From assembly GCF_004793635.1 (NCBI RefSeq), contig NZ_SRXV01000001.1, positions 62,001 through 126,000 of the forward strand: 64,000 nt of DNA, read 5' to 3'. Below are positions 1 through 9,240 of this stretch, in pieces. The translations under genes and the position numbers were made by a program. Below the pieces are notes generated by a model. It saw only the letters and a list, made by a program, of their open reading frames with translations. It was not told the DNA's origin and made no database searches. How positions within the stretch are numbered: position 1 is the stretch's first letter; the number at the start of each line of letters is the position of its first letter. Origin of the DNA: Marinicauda pacifica (lineage in GTDB: Bacteria > Pseudomonadota > Alphaproteobacteria > Caulobacterales > Maricaulaceae).

Positions 1-2
1 TC

Positions 3-176
3 TATCTCGATGCGAACGGCCTCGTGGTCTTCGAACCGGTCGAGGATCCCGATGCGGACGCCGCGCGTGCGGTCGTCGTCGCGGTCTGGGCCGATGAGAA
101 GCGCGAACAGCTGGCCGGCGTCCAGCCGCAGGCCACCGACACCGTGGTCGAGTTCGACGCGGCGCCAGAGGCGTAA
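3..176 (+). CDS. C-terminal fragment of an unidentified protein
   Basis: An open frame enters from the left edge and ends in TAA, giving the last 57 residues of a protein that begins outside the window. The tail is acidic (VEDPDAD near its start, EFDAAPEA at the end) and has no motif I recognise. The frame is kept open by codons with GC-rich third positions, as in the neighbours, which supports real coding. It lies 122 nt upstream of apt on the same strand. I cannot assign a function. Confidence 0.5.
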   Translation, partial: YLDANGLVVFEPVEDPDADAARAVVVAVWADEKREQLAGVQPQATDTVVEFDAAPEA

Positions 177-256
177 CCCGAGGCGTAACCGGGCGCACTG
201 CGCCCTGCCGGCTCGGCCGTGCGAGCGGCCTTGACGCGGGCGAGACGGGTTTGGAT

Positions 257-290
257 GCTCCGCGGCTGTGACTTCCTCCAGCCGCGGAGC
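257..290 (+). promoter_or_regulatory. Perfect 12-bp inverted repeat in the apt leader
   Basis: Positions 257-268 (GCTCCGCGGCTG) pair exactly with 279-290 across a 10-nt loop. No T-run follows, so a classical terminator is unlikely. The 3' arm contains the only Shine-Dalgarno-like GGAG (286-289), 9 nt before the apt ATG. Folding would therefore hide the ribosome binding site. It may be a translational control hairpin or a weak terminator of the upstream gene. Confidence 0.45.
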
Positions 291-298
291 TTCTGCCC

Positions 299-829
299 AT
301 GGATCATCTCAAAGCCGCGATCCGGACCATCCCCGACTATCCCAAGCCGGGGATCCAGTTTCGCGACGTGACCACGCTGCTCGGCGATGCCGGCGCCTTT
401 CGCGCGGCCGTCGATGCCATGGTCCATCCTTTTGCAGGCAAGAAGATCGACTGCGTTGCGGGCATTGAGGCCCGCGGCTTCATTCTGGGCGGAGCCGTGG
501 CTCACCAGCTCTCGGTCGGCTTCGTGCCCGTGCGCAAGAAGGGCAAGCTGCCCTATCGCACGATCGGCCAGTCCTACGAGCTGGAATACGGCGTGGATGA
601 GGTCGAGATCCATGTCGATGCCGTACGTCCCGGCGAGCGGGTCCTGATCGTGGACGATCTCATCGCCACGGGCGGGACGGCGGAAGCGGCCATTCGCCTG
701 CTGCGCCAGGCCGGTGCCGAGATCGTGGGCTGTTCCTTCGTTATCGACCTTCCAGATCTTGGCGGCGCCAGGCGGCTTGAAGCCCTGGATGTTGCCGTGA
801 CCAGCCTGGTGAGCTTCGAAGGCGATTAG
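299..829 (+). CDS. apt: Adenine phosphoribosyltransferase
   Basis: Salvages adenine in the cytoplasm by converting adenine and PRPP to AMP and pyrophosphate. The 176-residue length is normal for the family. The N-terminal [16 protein letters not shown] segment is typical of Apt. The PRPP-binding loop [14 protein letters not shown] lies near residues 115-128, and [10 protein letters not shown] near residues 55-64 belongs to the adenine pocket. The ATG at 299 is preceded by GGAG inside a hairpin. The next gene is a membrane protein on the same strand with no obvious link. Confidence 0.96.
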   Translation: MDHLKAAIRTIPDYPKPGIQFRDVTTLLGDAGAFRAAVDAMVHPFAGKKIDCVAGIEARGFILGGAVAHQLSVGFVPVRKKGKLPYRTIGQSYELEYGVDEVEIHVDAVRPGERVLIVDDLIATGGTAEAAIRLLRQAGAEIVGCSFVIDLPDLGGARRLEALDVAVTSLVSFEGD

Positions 830-856
830 GTCTGGCTCGCGTACTCGGTATCTGGC

Positions 857-1822
857 TTGCAATGCCGCTTGGCGACTGCAGACGGGAACTCATCGGGTGG
901 CCGGCGCGCTAGGAGACCGTCACTTCGAGGAGCTTGCCTGCGCTTGACCCTTCCCGACTGGATTCCGGCGCCGCTGCGGCACAATCGTTATGCGGCCAGC
1001 CTGCTGCGCGCCGTGGCCGATGTCGCGAACGACAATCTCTCTTTCGTATCCGGCGGCGTGGCCTTCTTCGGCTTTCTCGCGATTTTTCCCGCCATCGGTG
1101 CGGCGGTGATGATCTGGGGACTGTTTGCCGAGCCCGACGCCATCGCCACGCAACTCGCCCCGCTCAGCCGCGCCATGCCGGCAGAGGCGTACGAGATCCT
1201 GCGCGAACAGCTCGTCGAGGTCGCAGGGGCACCGAGCGGCGGCCTCACTGCCGGGGCGATCTTCGCGCTCCTCTTTTCGCTTTGGAGCGCCACCAAGGGC
1301 GCCCGCGCCCTCATCGCGGCCATGAACATCGCCTACGCGGCCAGCGACGAGCGCGGCTTTATCAAGCAGAACCTCCTTGCGGTCGGGTTCACCATGGGCG
1401 GTATTGTCTACGGTCTGCTGTCCCTGGTCCTGATCGGGGCGATTCCGGCGGTGCTCAACGCGATCGAGCTGGGAGCCTGGACCGAGGCGCTGATCCAGGC
1501 AGGGCGGTGGATACTGGCCATTGCGCTGTTCGCCGGGGCGTTGTCGGCCATCTATCGCTGGGCGCCTCACCGGCCCGATGTGCCGGTACGCTGGCTGGCG
1601 CCGGGCGCCATCGGCGCGACCGTATTGTGGGTGCTCGCGTCAACGGCCTTCTCGCTCTACGCGGCGAACTTTGCCAATTACAACGCCACTTTCGGCGCCA
1701 TCGGATCGGTCATCGTTCTGATGATGTGGATGTGGCTGTCCGCTTTCATCGTGTGCTTCGGTGCGGTGCTGAACGCCGAGCTCGAGCCGACCGATCGCGG
1801 CGCGCATGAGTGGACCGACTGA
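857..1822 (+). CDS. YihY/BrkB family inner-membrane protein
   Basis: A polytopic inner-membrane protein of the YihY/virulence factor BrkB family, formerly mis-called RNase BN. The transport substrate is unknown for most members. Family features are the N-terminal DNLSFVSGGVAFFGFLAIFPA helix region, LWSATKGARALIAAMNIAY in the middle, and the C-terminal SYYxxxFxNYxxxYGAIG-like region, here ANFANYNATFGAIG. About six hydrophobic segments are visible. The ATG at 857 gives 321 residues, but its first 29 residues look non-native. A TTG at 944 lies 11 nt after GAGGAG and starts the protein just before LPDWIPAP, so it is the better start. It converges with the next gene, 6 nt apart. Confidence 0.85.
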   Translation: MQCRLATADGNSSGGRRARRPSLRGACLRLTLPDWIPAPLRHNRYAASLLRAVADVANDNLSFVSGGVAFFGFLAIFPAIGAAVMIWGLFAEPDAIATQLAPLSRAMPAEAYEILREQLVEVAGAPSGGLTAGAIFALLFSLWSATKGARALIAAMNIAYAASDERGFIKQNLLAVGFTMGGIVYGLLSLVLIGAIPAVLNAIELGAWTEALIQAGRWILAIALFAGALSAIYRWAPHRPDVPVRWLAPGAIGATVLWVLASTAFSLYAANFANYNATFGAIGSVIVLMMWMWLSAFIVCFGAVLNAELEPTDRGAHEWTD

Positions 1823-1828
1823 GCCGGG

Positions 1829-3007
1829 TCAGGCGGGCGCGGGACGTTCCTGGAGGAATCCTGGCTGGATCGCGAACGCTGCGGCGCCCGGCAATGCTGC
1901 CGCGCCGAGGAACATGGGTATCCATCCCAGCGCGTCGGAGATAAATCCAGCAACGGCCGGTCCGATGACGCTGCCGGTGCCCGCGACAAGCAAGGCGAGC
2001 GTGAAGCTGACGGAGGGCAGGGACGGGAAGAGCCGCTCGCACCAGAAGGCCAGAACGGCGCTCGTCATCATCACGAACACGCCTTGAAGCCCGGCCGAGA
2101 GCACGATCGCAACCCAGCTTGCCGGGGCCAGCGCTATCAGCGCGAGAGAAAGCGCCGATATCCCCATGAGACCGCGCAGCAACCAGGCCAGATTGATCAG
2201 CCGCTTGACGCGGCCCGTGAAGAGGCCGGCCAGTCCGCACACGCCGTACACAACGAAGATCAGGCCGGCGGCCATCCCGGCAGGAAGACCCGCGCTGCCT
2301 TCGGCCCCGGCAATCCGGTCCGCGGCAAAGGTGATGTAGATGGCCGACGTCGTCCCGAAACACAGTCCGGTGCCCAGGAGCGGCAGAATGACGGGCTGAA
2401 CGAGGTCGCGGATGCTTCGGGGCGGGTCTTGTGCGCGGGCGGTGGTCCCGGCGCTGCGCAGCGCGGCCCAGTTGGCGAGAAGTGCGCCGGCACTGGCGAG
2501 TGCGAACGCCGCCCAGCAGAGCCGCCACGAAATCCCGCTGGCGCTCAGGAGCAGCGCAGAGGCTCCGGCCACAACGATACCCACACTCGTGCCGGTGCTG
2601 ATCAAGGACAGCGCGGCCGGCCGCGTCGCATCGTCCAGGCTGCAATGAACGGCGGCGTTGAACGGCGTCCATGAAAGGCCGGCGCTCGACATTGCGAGAA
2701 TGACGCCGAGGCACAGCACTGGCAGGTTTGGCGCGGCCGCGATGATCGCCAGCCCGGCGGTGGCCGCGATCAGGCCGCAGATGACCGGCAGGCGGGCTCC
2801 GCGCTGCGACGTCATAAACTGGGAAACCAAGAGCGCGAGAACGAAGCAGAGGAAGCCGAGGCTTGAGATCAGGCCCGCTGTCCCGGTCGACATCGAGAAT
2901 GCCGGCTTGAACTGCGGCAGGAACAGGCCAAAGCCCATTCTCGCCGGCCCGTAGGTGATGGCCGTCGCCGCGAAGCCGGCTGCCGAGAGCGTCCGGAAAG
3001 GCGTCAT
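1829..3007 (-). CDS. MFS transporter
   Basis: A 392-residue major facilitator superfamily protein with about 12 hydrophobic segments in two halves, probably an inner-membrane exporter or sugar/drug transporter. The N-terminal half has the GFGLFLPQFKPAFSMS pattern seen in YbfB/YjiJ-type MFS proteins, and the C-terminal half repeats GLLTGRV-like loop sequence (GLFTGRVKRL). No substrate can be inferred. It is transcribed leftward towards the YihY gene. A strong terminator upstream of its start isolates it from the peptidase gene. Confidence 0.8.
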   Translation of the reverse strand: MTPFRTLSAAGFAATAITYGPARMGFGLFLPQFKPAFSMSTGTAGLISSLGFLCFVLALLVSQFMTSQRGARLPVICGLIAATAGLAIIAAAPNLPVLCLGVILAMSSAGLSWTPFNAAVHCSLDDATRPAALSLISTGTSVGIVVAGASALLLSASGISWRLCWAAFALASAGALLANWAALRSAGTTARAQDPPRSIRDLVQPVILPLLGTGLCFGTTSAIYITFAADRIAGAEGSAGLPAGMAAGLIFVVYGVCGLAGLFTGRVKRLINLAWLLRGLMGISALSLALIALAPASWVAIVLSAGLQGVFVMMTSAVLAFWCERLFPSLPSVSFTLALLVAGTGSVIGPAVAGFISDALGWIPMFLGAAALPGAAAFAIQPGFLQERPAPA

Positions 3008-3089
3008 GCCCTAATAACGGACAGACCCCGGATCGGGTTCGCCGTGGCGTGAGAAGGTGTCTGCTCAGCGTGCGTCGCGTCAACGCACG

Positions 3090-3122
3090 AAAAAGCCCCG
3101 GTCCGCGCTGGACCGGGGCTTT
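3090..3122 (-). terminator. Rho-independent terminator of the S10 peptidase gene
   Basis: A perfect GC-rich stem (AAAGCCCCGGTCC with its complement, 5-nt loop) is followed on the minus strand by a run of five T. It lies 25 nt beyond the peptidase stop codon. Confidence 0.85.
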
Positions 3123-3146
3123 CGCGTTCAGGCAAAGGCGCTGGAC

Positions 3147-4667
3147 CTAGCCGTCATGGGCCTGGATGAAGCTGCGCACATCTTCGCCCATCGTTTCGAT
3201 GGAGGGCTGGTGCAGATACATCATGTGGCCGGCGTCATAGTATTCCAGCTCGATCCGGGACGGATCGGAATAGCCGGGACGCTGCAGGGTCAGTTCGGTG
3301 GCGTAGAAAGGCGTCGCCAGGTCGTACAGACCGTTCAGGGCCAGCACGTGCAGGTCCTGGTTCTGGCGCATGGCCCGCTCAAGCCAGGGCGAGACATTGA
3401 CGTAGGAGTTGCGTCCGCCGCCCTGGCCTGCGTCCCAGTTCCAGTCGCGCACGCCGCCGAGCGTGGTGTAGGGGCGCTGGATGTCGACGCCGAGCTCGCG
3501 GGTGTAATAGTCCAGCATCGCCGCGGTGTAGGCCCCGTCAATGCCATAGCCGGACGGATCGCCTTCGGGACGGTCGGAGATGGCGTCCGGTTCCATGCCG
3601 GTAAAGCGGCTGTCGAAGCGGCCCACCGAGACGCCCTGGTCGCGCAGCAGTTCGACGCGGAAGTTGGACAGGGTGACGCGCATGTTCGCGCGGCGGATAT
3701 AATCCTCCGACAGGCCGATGAAATCGGACAGGCGGGCAATCACCTCGTCCTTGCGCTGCGGGTCGATATTATTGCCCCGCGTCAGGGCCGGCAGGTAGAC
3801 GTCGCTGGCGAAATCGCGTGCCTCGTTCAGGAAGGCCTCGCGGTCGTTATTCCACGCGCTGCGGTCGACCCGGTTATGGTGCCACGCCGTCGCGGCATAG
3901 CCCGGCATGATGCCGACAAAGCCGATATCGTTGCCGTTGTCGGTCGCATCCATCTTGAAGTCGAGCACGGTGGAGATCAGCACGATGCCGTTGATCGACA
4001 CGTCGTTCCAGCCCGCTTCCAGCTGGCCCATCAGGGCGCCGGCGCGCGTGGTGCCATAGCTTTCGCCGAGGATGAATTTCGGCGAGTTCCAGCGTCGGTG
4101 CTCGGTCAGCCAGCGGCGGATGAAGGCCGCGACCGAGGCCGCGTCCTCTTCCACGCCCCAGAATTCCTCTTTCGGGTCGGTGTCGCCCAGCGCCCGGCTC
4201 CAGCCGGTGCCGACCGGATCGATGAAGACCATGTCGGCGACGCCGATCAGGCTTTCGGGGTTGTCGCGCACGTCGAAGGGGGCCGCGCCGTCATCGCCGC
4301 CCTCGGAGGGCAGAACGACGCGCTGCGGGCCGAACACGCCCATGTGCAGCCAGAGCGAGGCCGAGCCCGGCCCGCCGTTGAAGATGAATGCCACCGGGCG
4401 CTCGCGCGGGTCGAAATTGCCATCGCGGAAATAGCTGGTGGAGAAGATGGACCCGGTCGGTGTCCCCTCTTCGTCTTCCAGATAGGTCTCGCCGGCCACG
4501 ACGCGGTAGCGCACGCGCTCGCCCTGCACATTCACCTCGCCGGTGCTTTCCCAGGACTGCGCCTCTGGAATGTCCGCATTGGCGGTGGCGGACGTGTCGT
4601 CCTGCGCGGTGGCGATGCCGCCGGCAAGGAGAACCGCGGACAATGCGGCCCCGATCATGTGTTTCAT
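3147..4667 (-). CDS. Secreted serine carboxypeptidase-like S10 family peptidase
   Basis: A 506-residue S10 peptidase exported by a Sec signal peptide (residues 1-21, cleavage after ATA of GGIATAQ). S10 enzymes are alpha/beta hydrolases that trim C-terminal residues from peptides. The oxyanion region FNGGPGSAS is near residue 95. The nucleophile is in GESYGTTR (Ser about 203), the acid is in GLYDLATP (Asp about 446) and the base is in AGHMMYLH (His about 478), so the triad is complete. The ATG has GGGGAG 7 nt upstream. It is monocistronic, divergent from rlmJ, with its own terminator. Confidence 0.92.
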   Translation of the reverse strand: MKHMIGAALSAVLLAGGIATAQDDTSATANADIPEAQSWESTGEVNVQGERVRYRVVAGETYLEDEEGTPTGSIFSTSYFRDGNFDPRERPVAFIFNGGPGSASLWLHMGVFGPQRVVLPSEGGDDGAAPFDVRDNPESLIGVADMVFIDPVGTGWSRALGDTDPKEEFWGVEEDAASVAAFIRRWLTEHRRWNSPKFILGESYGTTRAGALMGQLEAGWNDVSINGIVLISTVLDFKMDATDNGNDIGFVGIMPGYAATAWHHNRVDRSAWNNDREAFLNEARDFASDVYLPALTRGNNIDPQRKDEVIARLSDFIGLSEDYIRRANMRVTLSNFRVELLRDQGVSVGRFDSRFTGMEPDAISDRPEGDPSGYGIDGAYTAAMLDYYTRELGVDIQRPYTTLGGVRDWNWDAGQGGGRNSYVNVSPWLERAMRQNQDLHVLALNGLYDLATPFYATELTLQRPGYSDPSRIELEYYDAGHMMYLHQPSIETMGEDVRSFIQAHDG

Positions 4668-4968
4668 AAGGTAACTCCCCGATTATGATGTCCGATTTTC
4701 CGCTTGGAAAAGCCGAACTCCGCGCTCAGACCGTGTCTGGCGCGGCTCCGTGACTGGATCGCCAAAGGGCTTGGTGATGCGTCCCGCATGTCCCGGCAGT
4801 CGCAATCTGCGAGCTGCCATGCGGGCAAGGCCGCCGCTCCCCCTCCCGATGGATCAATCACTTGAAACCATACAGGGCGCGCCGGGACGGGGCCAGCACG
4901 CACAGATTACCATGTCTTCATGTCGCGCCCGGCTTGGCGGTTCGCGGTCCGGCTTGTATGGGAGAGCC
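4668..4968. other. Divergent promoter region between the peptidase gene and rlmJ
   Basis: These 301 nt separate two divergent genes. Short open frames cross it but lack convincing start sites or family resemblance. I see no strong hairpin or repeat beyond the two Shine-Dalgarno sites at its ends. It most likely holds the two promoters. Confidence 0.5.
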
Positions 4969-5868
4969 ATGAATTACCGACACGCTTTCCACGCGGGAAA
5001 TTTCGCCGACGTGCTCAAGCACGCCGTGTTGACTCTCTGTCTCGCGCATCTGGGCAAGAAGGCGAACAAGCCGTTTGCCTATATCGACACCCATGCCGGG
5101 ATCGGCCGTTACGACCTGTCCGGCAGCGAGGCCCAGCGCAGCCCGGAATGGCGCGACGGGATCGCCCGCCTGCTCGCGGCGGAGCGCCCCGAAGAGGTCG
5201 ACCGCGTCCTCAAGCCGTATCTCGATACGGTCAGGGCGCTGAATGGGGGCACGGGCGAGCTGACCTCCTATCCCGGCTCGCCGGCGATTGCCGCGCACAT
5301 GATGGGGCGCAGCGACCGGCTGCACCTGTGCGAGCTGCACGAGGCGGATTCTGTGACGCTGGACCGTCTGTTTGCGACCGACCGCCGGGTGAAGGTGGAA
5401 AAGCGCGACGGCTATCGCGCGCTGAAAAGCCTGCTTCCACCGAAGGAGAAGCGCGGCCTGGTGCTGGTCGATCCACCCTTCGAGCATCGTGACGAGATGG
5501 CGCACATGGCCGAGGCGGTGGTCGACGCCATCCCCCGCTTCGACACCGGAACCTATATCTTCTGGCGCCCGCTGAAGGACATGTGGGCCGCCGAGCGCTT
5601 CGATGTGGGCCTCGCCGAGTGGCTGCTCGCCGAGCAGGGTCTGCAGCCGGAGAAGATCCTGCGCGCGGACCTCTGGGTGCGCGATCCGGCCAGCGAGGGC
5701 AAGCTCTCCGGCGCCGGCGTGTTCGTGGTCAACCCGCCCTTCACGCTGGAGGAGGATCTGCTCTTTGTCCTGCCCTGGCTGTGCGACCTGTTTGCCCGCG
5801 ACGAGGATGCGGGCTGGCGCCTGGATGGCGGCATCACCGAGGACAGCCTGGCCGTCGACGAGTTCTAG
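4969..5868 (+). CDS. rlmJ: 23S rRNA (adenine(2030)-N(6))-methyltransferase RlmJ
   Basis: Methylates N6 of A2030 in 23S rRNA with S-adenosylmethionine. The protein starts with the family hallmark MNYRHAFHAGNFADVLKH. The SAM-binding region includes YIDTHAGIGRYDL, and the N6-adenine catalytic motif (D/N)PPF appears as DPPFE near residue 166. The 299-residue length is close to the usual 280. The ATG at 4969 is chosen because the homology starts there and GGAGAG lies just upstream. An upstream in-frame ATG at 4750 would add 73 unlikely residues. Confidence 0.95.
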   Translation: MNYRHAFHAGNFADVLKHAVLTLCLAHLGKKANKPFAYIDTHAGIGRYDLSGSEAQRSPEWRDGIARLLAAERPEEVDRVLKPYLDTVRALNGGTGELTSYPGSPAIAAHMMGRSDRLHLCELHEADSVTLDRLFATDRRVKVEKRDGYRALKSLLPPKEKRGLVLVDPPFEHRDEMAHMAEAVVDAIPRFDTGTYIFWRPLKDMWAAERFDVGLAEWLLAEQGLQPEKILRADLWVRDPASEGKLSGAGVFVVNPPFTLEEDLLFVLPWLCDLFARDEDAGWRLDGGITEDSLAVDEF

Positions 5869-5899
5869 CGCGCCGAGTTCTGGGCCGGGCTCCCGGCTG

Positions 5900-7195
5900 C
5901 TATCCCTGCCGGACGCCGGCATCCTGTCCGTCCTCGTCTTCGTCTTCGTCAGGGGTGGCTCCGAACAGCTTGCCGCGCTCGGTCACCAGGACCACGACCA
6001 GACAGCTCGCCCCCAGCCCGACCATGCCGAGCAGCACGGGCGTCACCGTCCCGTCGAAGGTCTGCCCGATGAGCGAGCCCAGCACCGCGCCCGAAATGGA
6101 GGTCGCCGCGCCGTAGAGGGCGGCCGCCGTTCCGGCCCGCCGGCCGGCCGGCTCCATGACCAGTGCCGAAAAATTCGCGCCGATCAGGCCGAAGGTCAGC
6201 ATGCCGCTGCCCAGCAGGATGTAGTAGAGCCAGAACGGCACCGGCCCGGCGAGCGAGATCAGCGCGTGCGCGCCGTTCACCACGATGAAGCCGATCAGGG
6301 CGGCATGGGAGATCTTGCGCATGCCGAAGCGGCGCACGATGCGCGCATTGGTCATGGTCACCGCCGCCAGGCCGAGCGCGATGCCGCCGAAGGCCACACC
6401 GAACCAGGCGTCCAGCCCATATATGCCGGCGATGATCTGTTCTGACGTGGCGATGAAGGCAAAGAGCGCACCGAAGATGAGCGAGCTGGCGATCATGTAT
6501 CCCAGCGACATGCGGTTGCTGGCGGCGAGCAGGTAATTGCGCAATGCCGGACCGAGACGGACCGCGATCGCGTCCTCCGGGTTGAGCGTTTCGGGCAGGC
6601 GCCGTCCCATCCAGACCAGCAGGATCGCGCTGCCCAGCAGCAGCACCAGGAAGATGGCCTGCCAGTTCCCGGCCAGCAGGATGAGCTGGCCCAGTCCCGG
6701 CGCCAGGATCGGTGCGGCCATGAAGACCGTCATGGCAAAGCTCATGATTTCGGCCATGCGCCGCCCGGACACCAGATCGCGCACCACCGCCATGGCCACG
6801 ACGCGGGTTGCCGCGGCAGCAGCGCCCTGCAGCGCACGGGCGGCCAGCAGGATGGCAAAGCTCGGCGCGATCATGCACAGCGCGGTGGCGATCACATATC
6901 CGACGAGCGCCCACATCAGCGTGCTGCGCCGGCCGATGGAGTCCGCGATCGGCCCGAAGGCGAGCTGGGCGATGCCGAAGCCGAACACATAGGCGGTGAT
7001 GACCAGCTGGCGATCATTGCCCGGCGCGCCCAGCGCCTGCCCGATCTCCGGCAGGGCAGGCAGCAGCACGTCGATCGACAGTGCGTTCAGCCCCATCAAC
7101 GCCCCGACCATTGCAATCAGCTCGGCTACGCGGAGCGTCGGGCGTTTGGGGTCTGGTGCGTTCAGGCGTGTGTTAGTGGAAGGGGGCAGACTCAA
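5900..7195 (-). CDS. Bcr/CflA-type multidrug efflux MFS transporter
   Basis: A 431-residue MFS protein. The segment MGLNALSIDVLLPALPEIGQALG followed by QLVITAYVFGFGIAQLAFGP is typical of the Bcr/CflA drug:proton antiporters, and the loop ADSIGRRSTLMW is the MFS motif A. About 12 membrane segments are visible. The C-terminal tail ends in an acidic DEDEDEDGQD run after residue 415. The start ATG overlaps the crotonase stop by 4 nt (ATGA), so the two are probably translated from one leftward mRNA. The substrate is unknown. Confidence 0.87.
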   Translation of the reverse strand: MSLPPSTNTRLNAPDPKRPTLRVAELIAMVGALMGLNALSIDVLLPALPEIGQALGAPGNDRQLVITAYVFGFGIAQLAFGPIADSIGRRSTLMWALVGYVIATALCMIAPSFAILLAARALQGAAAAATRVVAMAVVRDLVSGRRMAEIMSFAMTVFMAAPILAPGLGQLILLAGNWQAIFLVLLLGSAILLVWMGRRLPETLNPEDAIAVRLGPALRNYLLAASNRMSLGYMIASSLIFGALFAFIATSEQIIAGIYGLDAWFGVAFGGIALGLAAVTMTNARIVRRFGMRKISHAALIGFIVVNGAHALISLAGPVPFWLYYILLGSGMLTFGLIGANFSALVMEPAGRRAGTAAALYGAATSISGAVLGSLIGQTFDGTVTPVLLGMVGLGASCLVVVLVTERGKLFGATPDEDEDEDGQDAGVRQG

Positions 7196-8073
7196 TAATC
7201 CGGCTCGCTGTCATAGGGCCACCCCGGCGGATAATCGTCCGGCACCTGGCCGGGGAAGGCCGGTGAGCGTTTTTCGAGGAAAGACATCACGCCCTCCTGG
7301 GCGTCCGCGCTCATGCCGCGCCGCAGGATGGCGCGCGTTTCCTGGCGGTGCGCTTCCATCGGGTGGCTGGCCCCGAGCATGCGCCAGGTCATGTGGCGCA
7401 TCATGGACACCGAGACCGGCGCGACATTGTCGATAAACTGACGCGCGCGCTCACGCGCGGTCTCCATCAGGAGGTCAGGCTCGACCAGGGTGCCGATCAG
7501 CCCGCGCTGGTGCGCTTCGTCGGACAGGAAGGTGCGCCCGCTCAAGGACCAGTCCAGCGCGGTTTCGATGCCGACGACGCGCGGCAGGAACCAGCTTGCG
7601 CACCCGTCCCAGGCAATGCCCCGGCGCACGAAGGGATAGGCCATCTTCGCGCCCGGCACGCCGATGCGCACATCCATGGGAAGGATCATGGTTGCGCCGA
7701 TGCCGACCGCCGCGCCGTTGATGGCCGCGATCACCGGTTTCTCGCTGTTCCAGATGCGCAGGTTGAGAATGCCGCCCGTGTCGCGCCAGCGCGGATCGGT
7801 CTCGTCGAATTCACCCGCCTCTTCGGCGTGCGCGACGGCGTTGAACGTCTCCGCGCCCGCGCTGAGGTCGGCGCCGGCGCAGAATGCGCGCCCGGCTCCG
7901 GTCACGATGACGGCGCGCACGTCGGGATCGGCATCGGTCCGGTCGAAGGCGTCGCATAGCTCGGTGCACATGTGCGGGGTGTAGGCGTTCATCGCGTCCG
8001 GGCGGTTCAACGTGATGGTCGCGATCTGGTCGCTGACCTCCATCGCGATCGTGGAAAAGGCCGGCTTGCTCAT
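7192..8073 (-). CDS. Enoyl-CoA hydratase/isomerase (crotonase) family protein
   Basis: A 293-residue crotonase-fold acyl-CoA enzyme. The CoA-pocket motif GAGRAFCAGADLS and the oxyanion-hole segment INGAAVGIGATMILPMDVRI are clear. Where hydratases carry the second catalytic glutamate (PEGG), this protein has WDGCAS, so Asp replaces Glu. Residue 1 of the pair is also not obvious, so hydratase activity should not be assumed. It heads a two-gene leftward unit with the MFS exporter. A role in fatty-acid or aromatic acyl-CoA metabolism is inference only. Confidence 0.85.
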   Translation of the reverse strand: MSKPAFSTIAMEVSDQIATITLNRPDAMNAYTPHMCTELCDAFDRTDADPDVRAVIVTGAGRAFCAGADLSAGAETFNAVAHAEEAGEFDETDPRWRDTGGILNLRIWNSEKPVIAAINGAAVGIGATMILPMDVRIGVPGAKMAYPFVRRGIAWDGCASWFLPRVVGIETALDWSLSGRTFLSDEAHQRGLIGTLVEPDLLMETARERARQFIDNVAPVSVSMMRHMTWRMLGASHPMEAHRQETRAILRRGMSADAQEGVMSFLEKRSPAFPGQVPDDYPPGWPYDSEPDY

Positions 8074-8328
8074 CGTCTTCCCCCCGGAAGCTATCGTTCG
8101 GCGGTCCTTTCATTACCGGACCTTGTGCGCAAGTAGACCGGCTCCGACCTCCCATTGCAATCAAACACATGCCTCGAGCTGCCAATCGTGTCCGCCGCGG
8201 CGGGCACTGTCATCGCCAGGGCATGGCCAACAACCTTTTGCGGCCTATGTGCGTTATGGCTCAATCTGGGTAGGGTATGTGGTCGTGCAGGCGACGCGAC
8301 AGTCCTGCCTGTTTCCACGGGAGCCTCC

Positions 8329-9210
8329 ATGACCGACAACGACAGTCCGAAGAAGCGAGAACAGGACGCTGCCGAAGGCAGTACCGTGGAAGGACGCAAG
8401 GCCGAGCGCGAAGTGGAAGAGCGGCTGCGCCTCGGCGCGCTCGCCATTTTCGAGATCGTGCGGCGCGAAGGCGCCGAGGAATTGCGCCGCCCGGCGAGCT
8501 CGCTCTGGTGGTCGGGTGTCGCGGCCGGCATGGCCCTGGCACTCTCGGCGGCCGGGGCGGCGATGTTCACCGCCGCCTTGCCGGACAGTGCCCCGACCCG
8601 GCTCCTGGTCCCGATCGGCTATGTGATCGGCTTTCTCATCGTGATCTTCGGACGGCTCCAGCTCTTTACCGAGAACACCATCGCCGCCGTCTTCCCGCTG
8701 GCCGCCGCCTTTTCGAAGGACAACTGGATCCGCGTCGGCCGGCTGTGGGCCATTGTTTTTGCGGCCAACATTGCCGGCGCGCTCGGCGCAGCGGCGGTGT
8801 TCAACTTCACGCCGATGCTGGAGCCGGGAATCTTCGATGCGCTCGTCAGGGTGTCCGAACACGCCGTGGTGCAGCCCTGGCTCACGGTCTTTGCCCGTGC
8901 GGTACCGGCCGGGTTCCTCATCGCGGCGCTTGTCTGGATGATGCCGAGCGCGAAGGGCAGCGAGTTTCTGCTGATTTCAAGCGTGATCTACGTTCTGGTG
9001 CTGGGTGGCTTCACCCACGTCGTGGTCGGCGCGACGGAGGCGTTCACCCTGCTCATGGACGGCCACATCACCCTTCTCAAAGCGACGGTCGGGTTCATCC
9101 TGCCCGCCCTTCTGGGCAATGTGATCGGCGGCGCGGCTCTGTTTGCCATGCTCGCCTACGCGCAGATTCGCGACGAGGTGCGCACCGGCCTGCGCGACGA
9201 GATGATCTAG
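8329..9210 (+). CDS. Formate/nitrite transporter (FNT) family protein
   Basis: A 293-residue inner-membrane channel of the FocA/NirC/YfdC family. The N-terminal 45 residues are charged and cytoplasmic. Six hydrophobic segments follow, with the FNT signature IVIFGRLQLFTENTIAAVFP in the first repeat and GFTHVVVGATEAFTLLMDG in the second. The extended N-terminus resembles YfdC-type members rather than FocA. The ATG at 8329 follows GGGAG. It converges with ychF, and the two share a hairpin between them. The transported anion is not predictable. Confidence 0.85.
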   Translation: MTDNDSPKKREQDAAEGSTVEGRKAEREVEERLRLGALAIFEIVRREGAEELRRPASSLWWSGVAAGMALALSAAGAAMFTAALPDSAPTRLLVPIGYVIGFLIVIFGRLQLFTENTIAAVFPLAAAFSKDNWIRVGRLWAIVFAANIAGALGAAAVFNFTPMLEPGIFDALVRVSEHAVVQPWLTVFARAVPAGFLIAALVWMMPSAKGSEFLLISSVIYVLVLGGFTHVVVGATEAFTLLMDGHITLLKATVGFILPALLGNVIGGAALFAMLAYAQIRDEVRTGLRDEMI

Positions 9211-9220
9211 GGCGGGGAGG

Positions 9221-9240
9221 CTAGGACGCGAACGTCCTAG
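9221..9240. terminator. Shared hairpin between convergent FNT and ychF genes
   Basis: A perfect 8-bp stem CTAGGACG/CGTCCTAG encloses a CGAA tetraloop. It overlaps the ychF stop codon and has no T-run on either strand, so it may act as a weak bidirectional terminator or mRNA end-protecting hairpin. Confidence 0.4.

Noticed and set aside
3057-4688. 543-residue rightward open frame opposite the S10 peptidase gene
   Set aside because: It is the antisense shadow of a well-supported peptidase with signal peptide, catalytic triad and terminator, and its translation shows no family motif.
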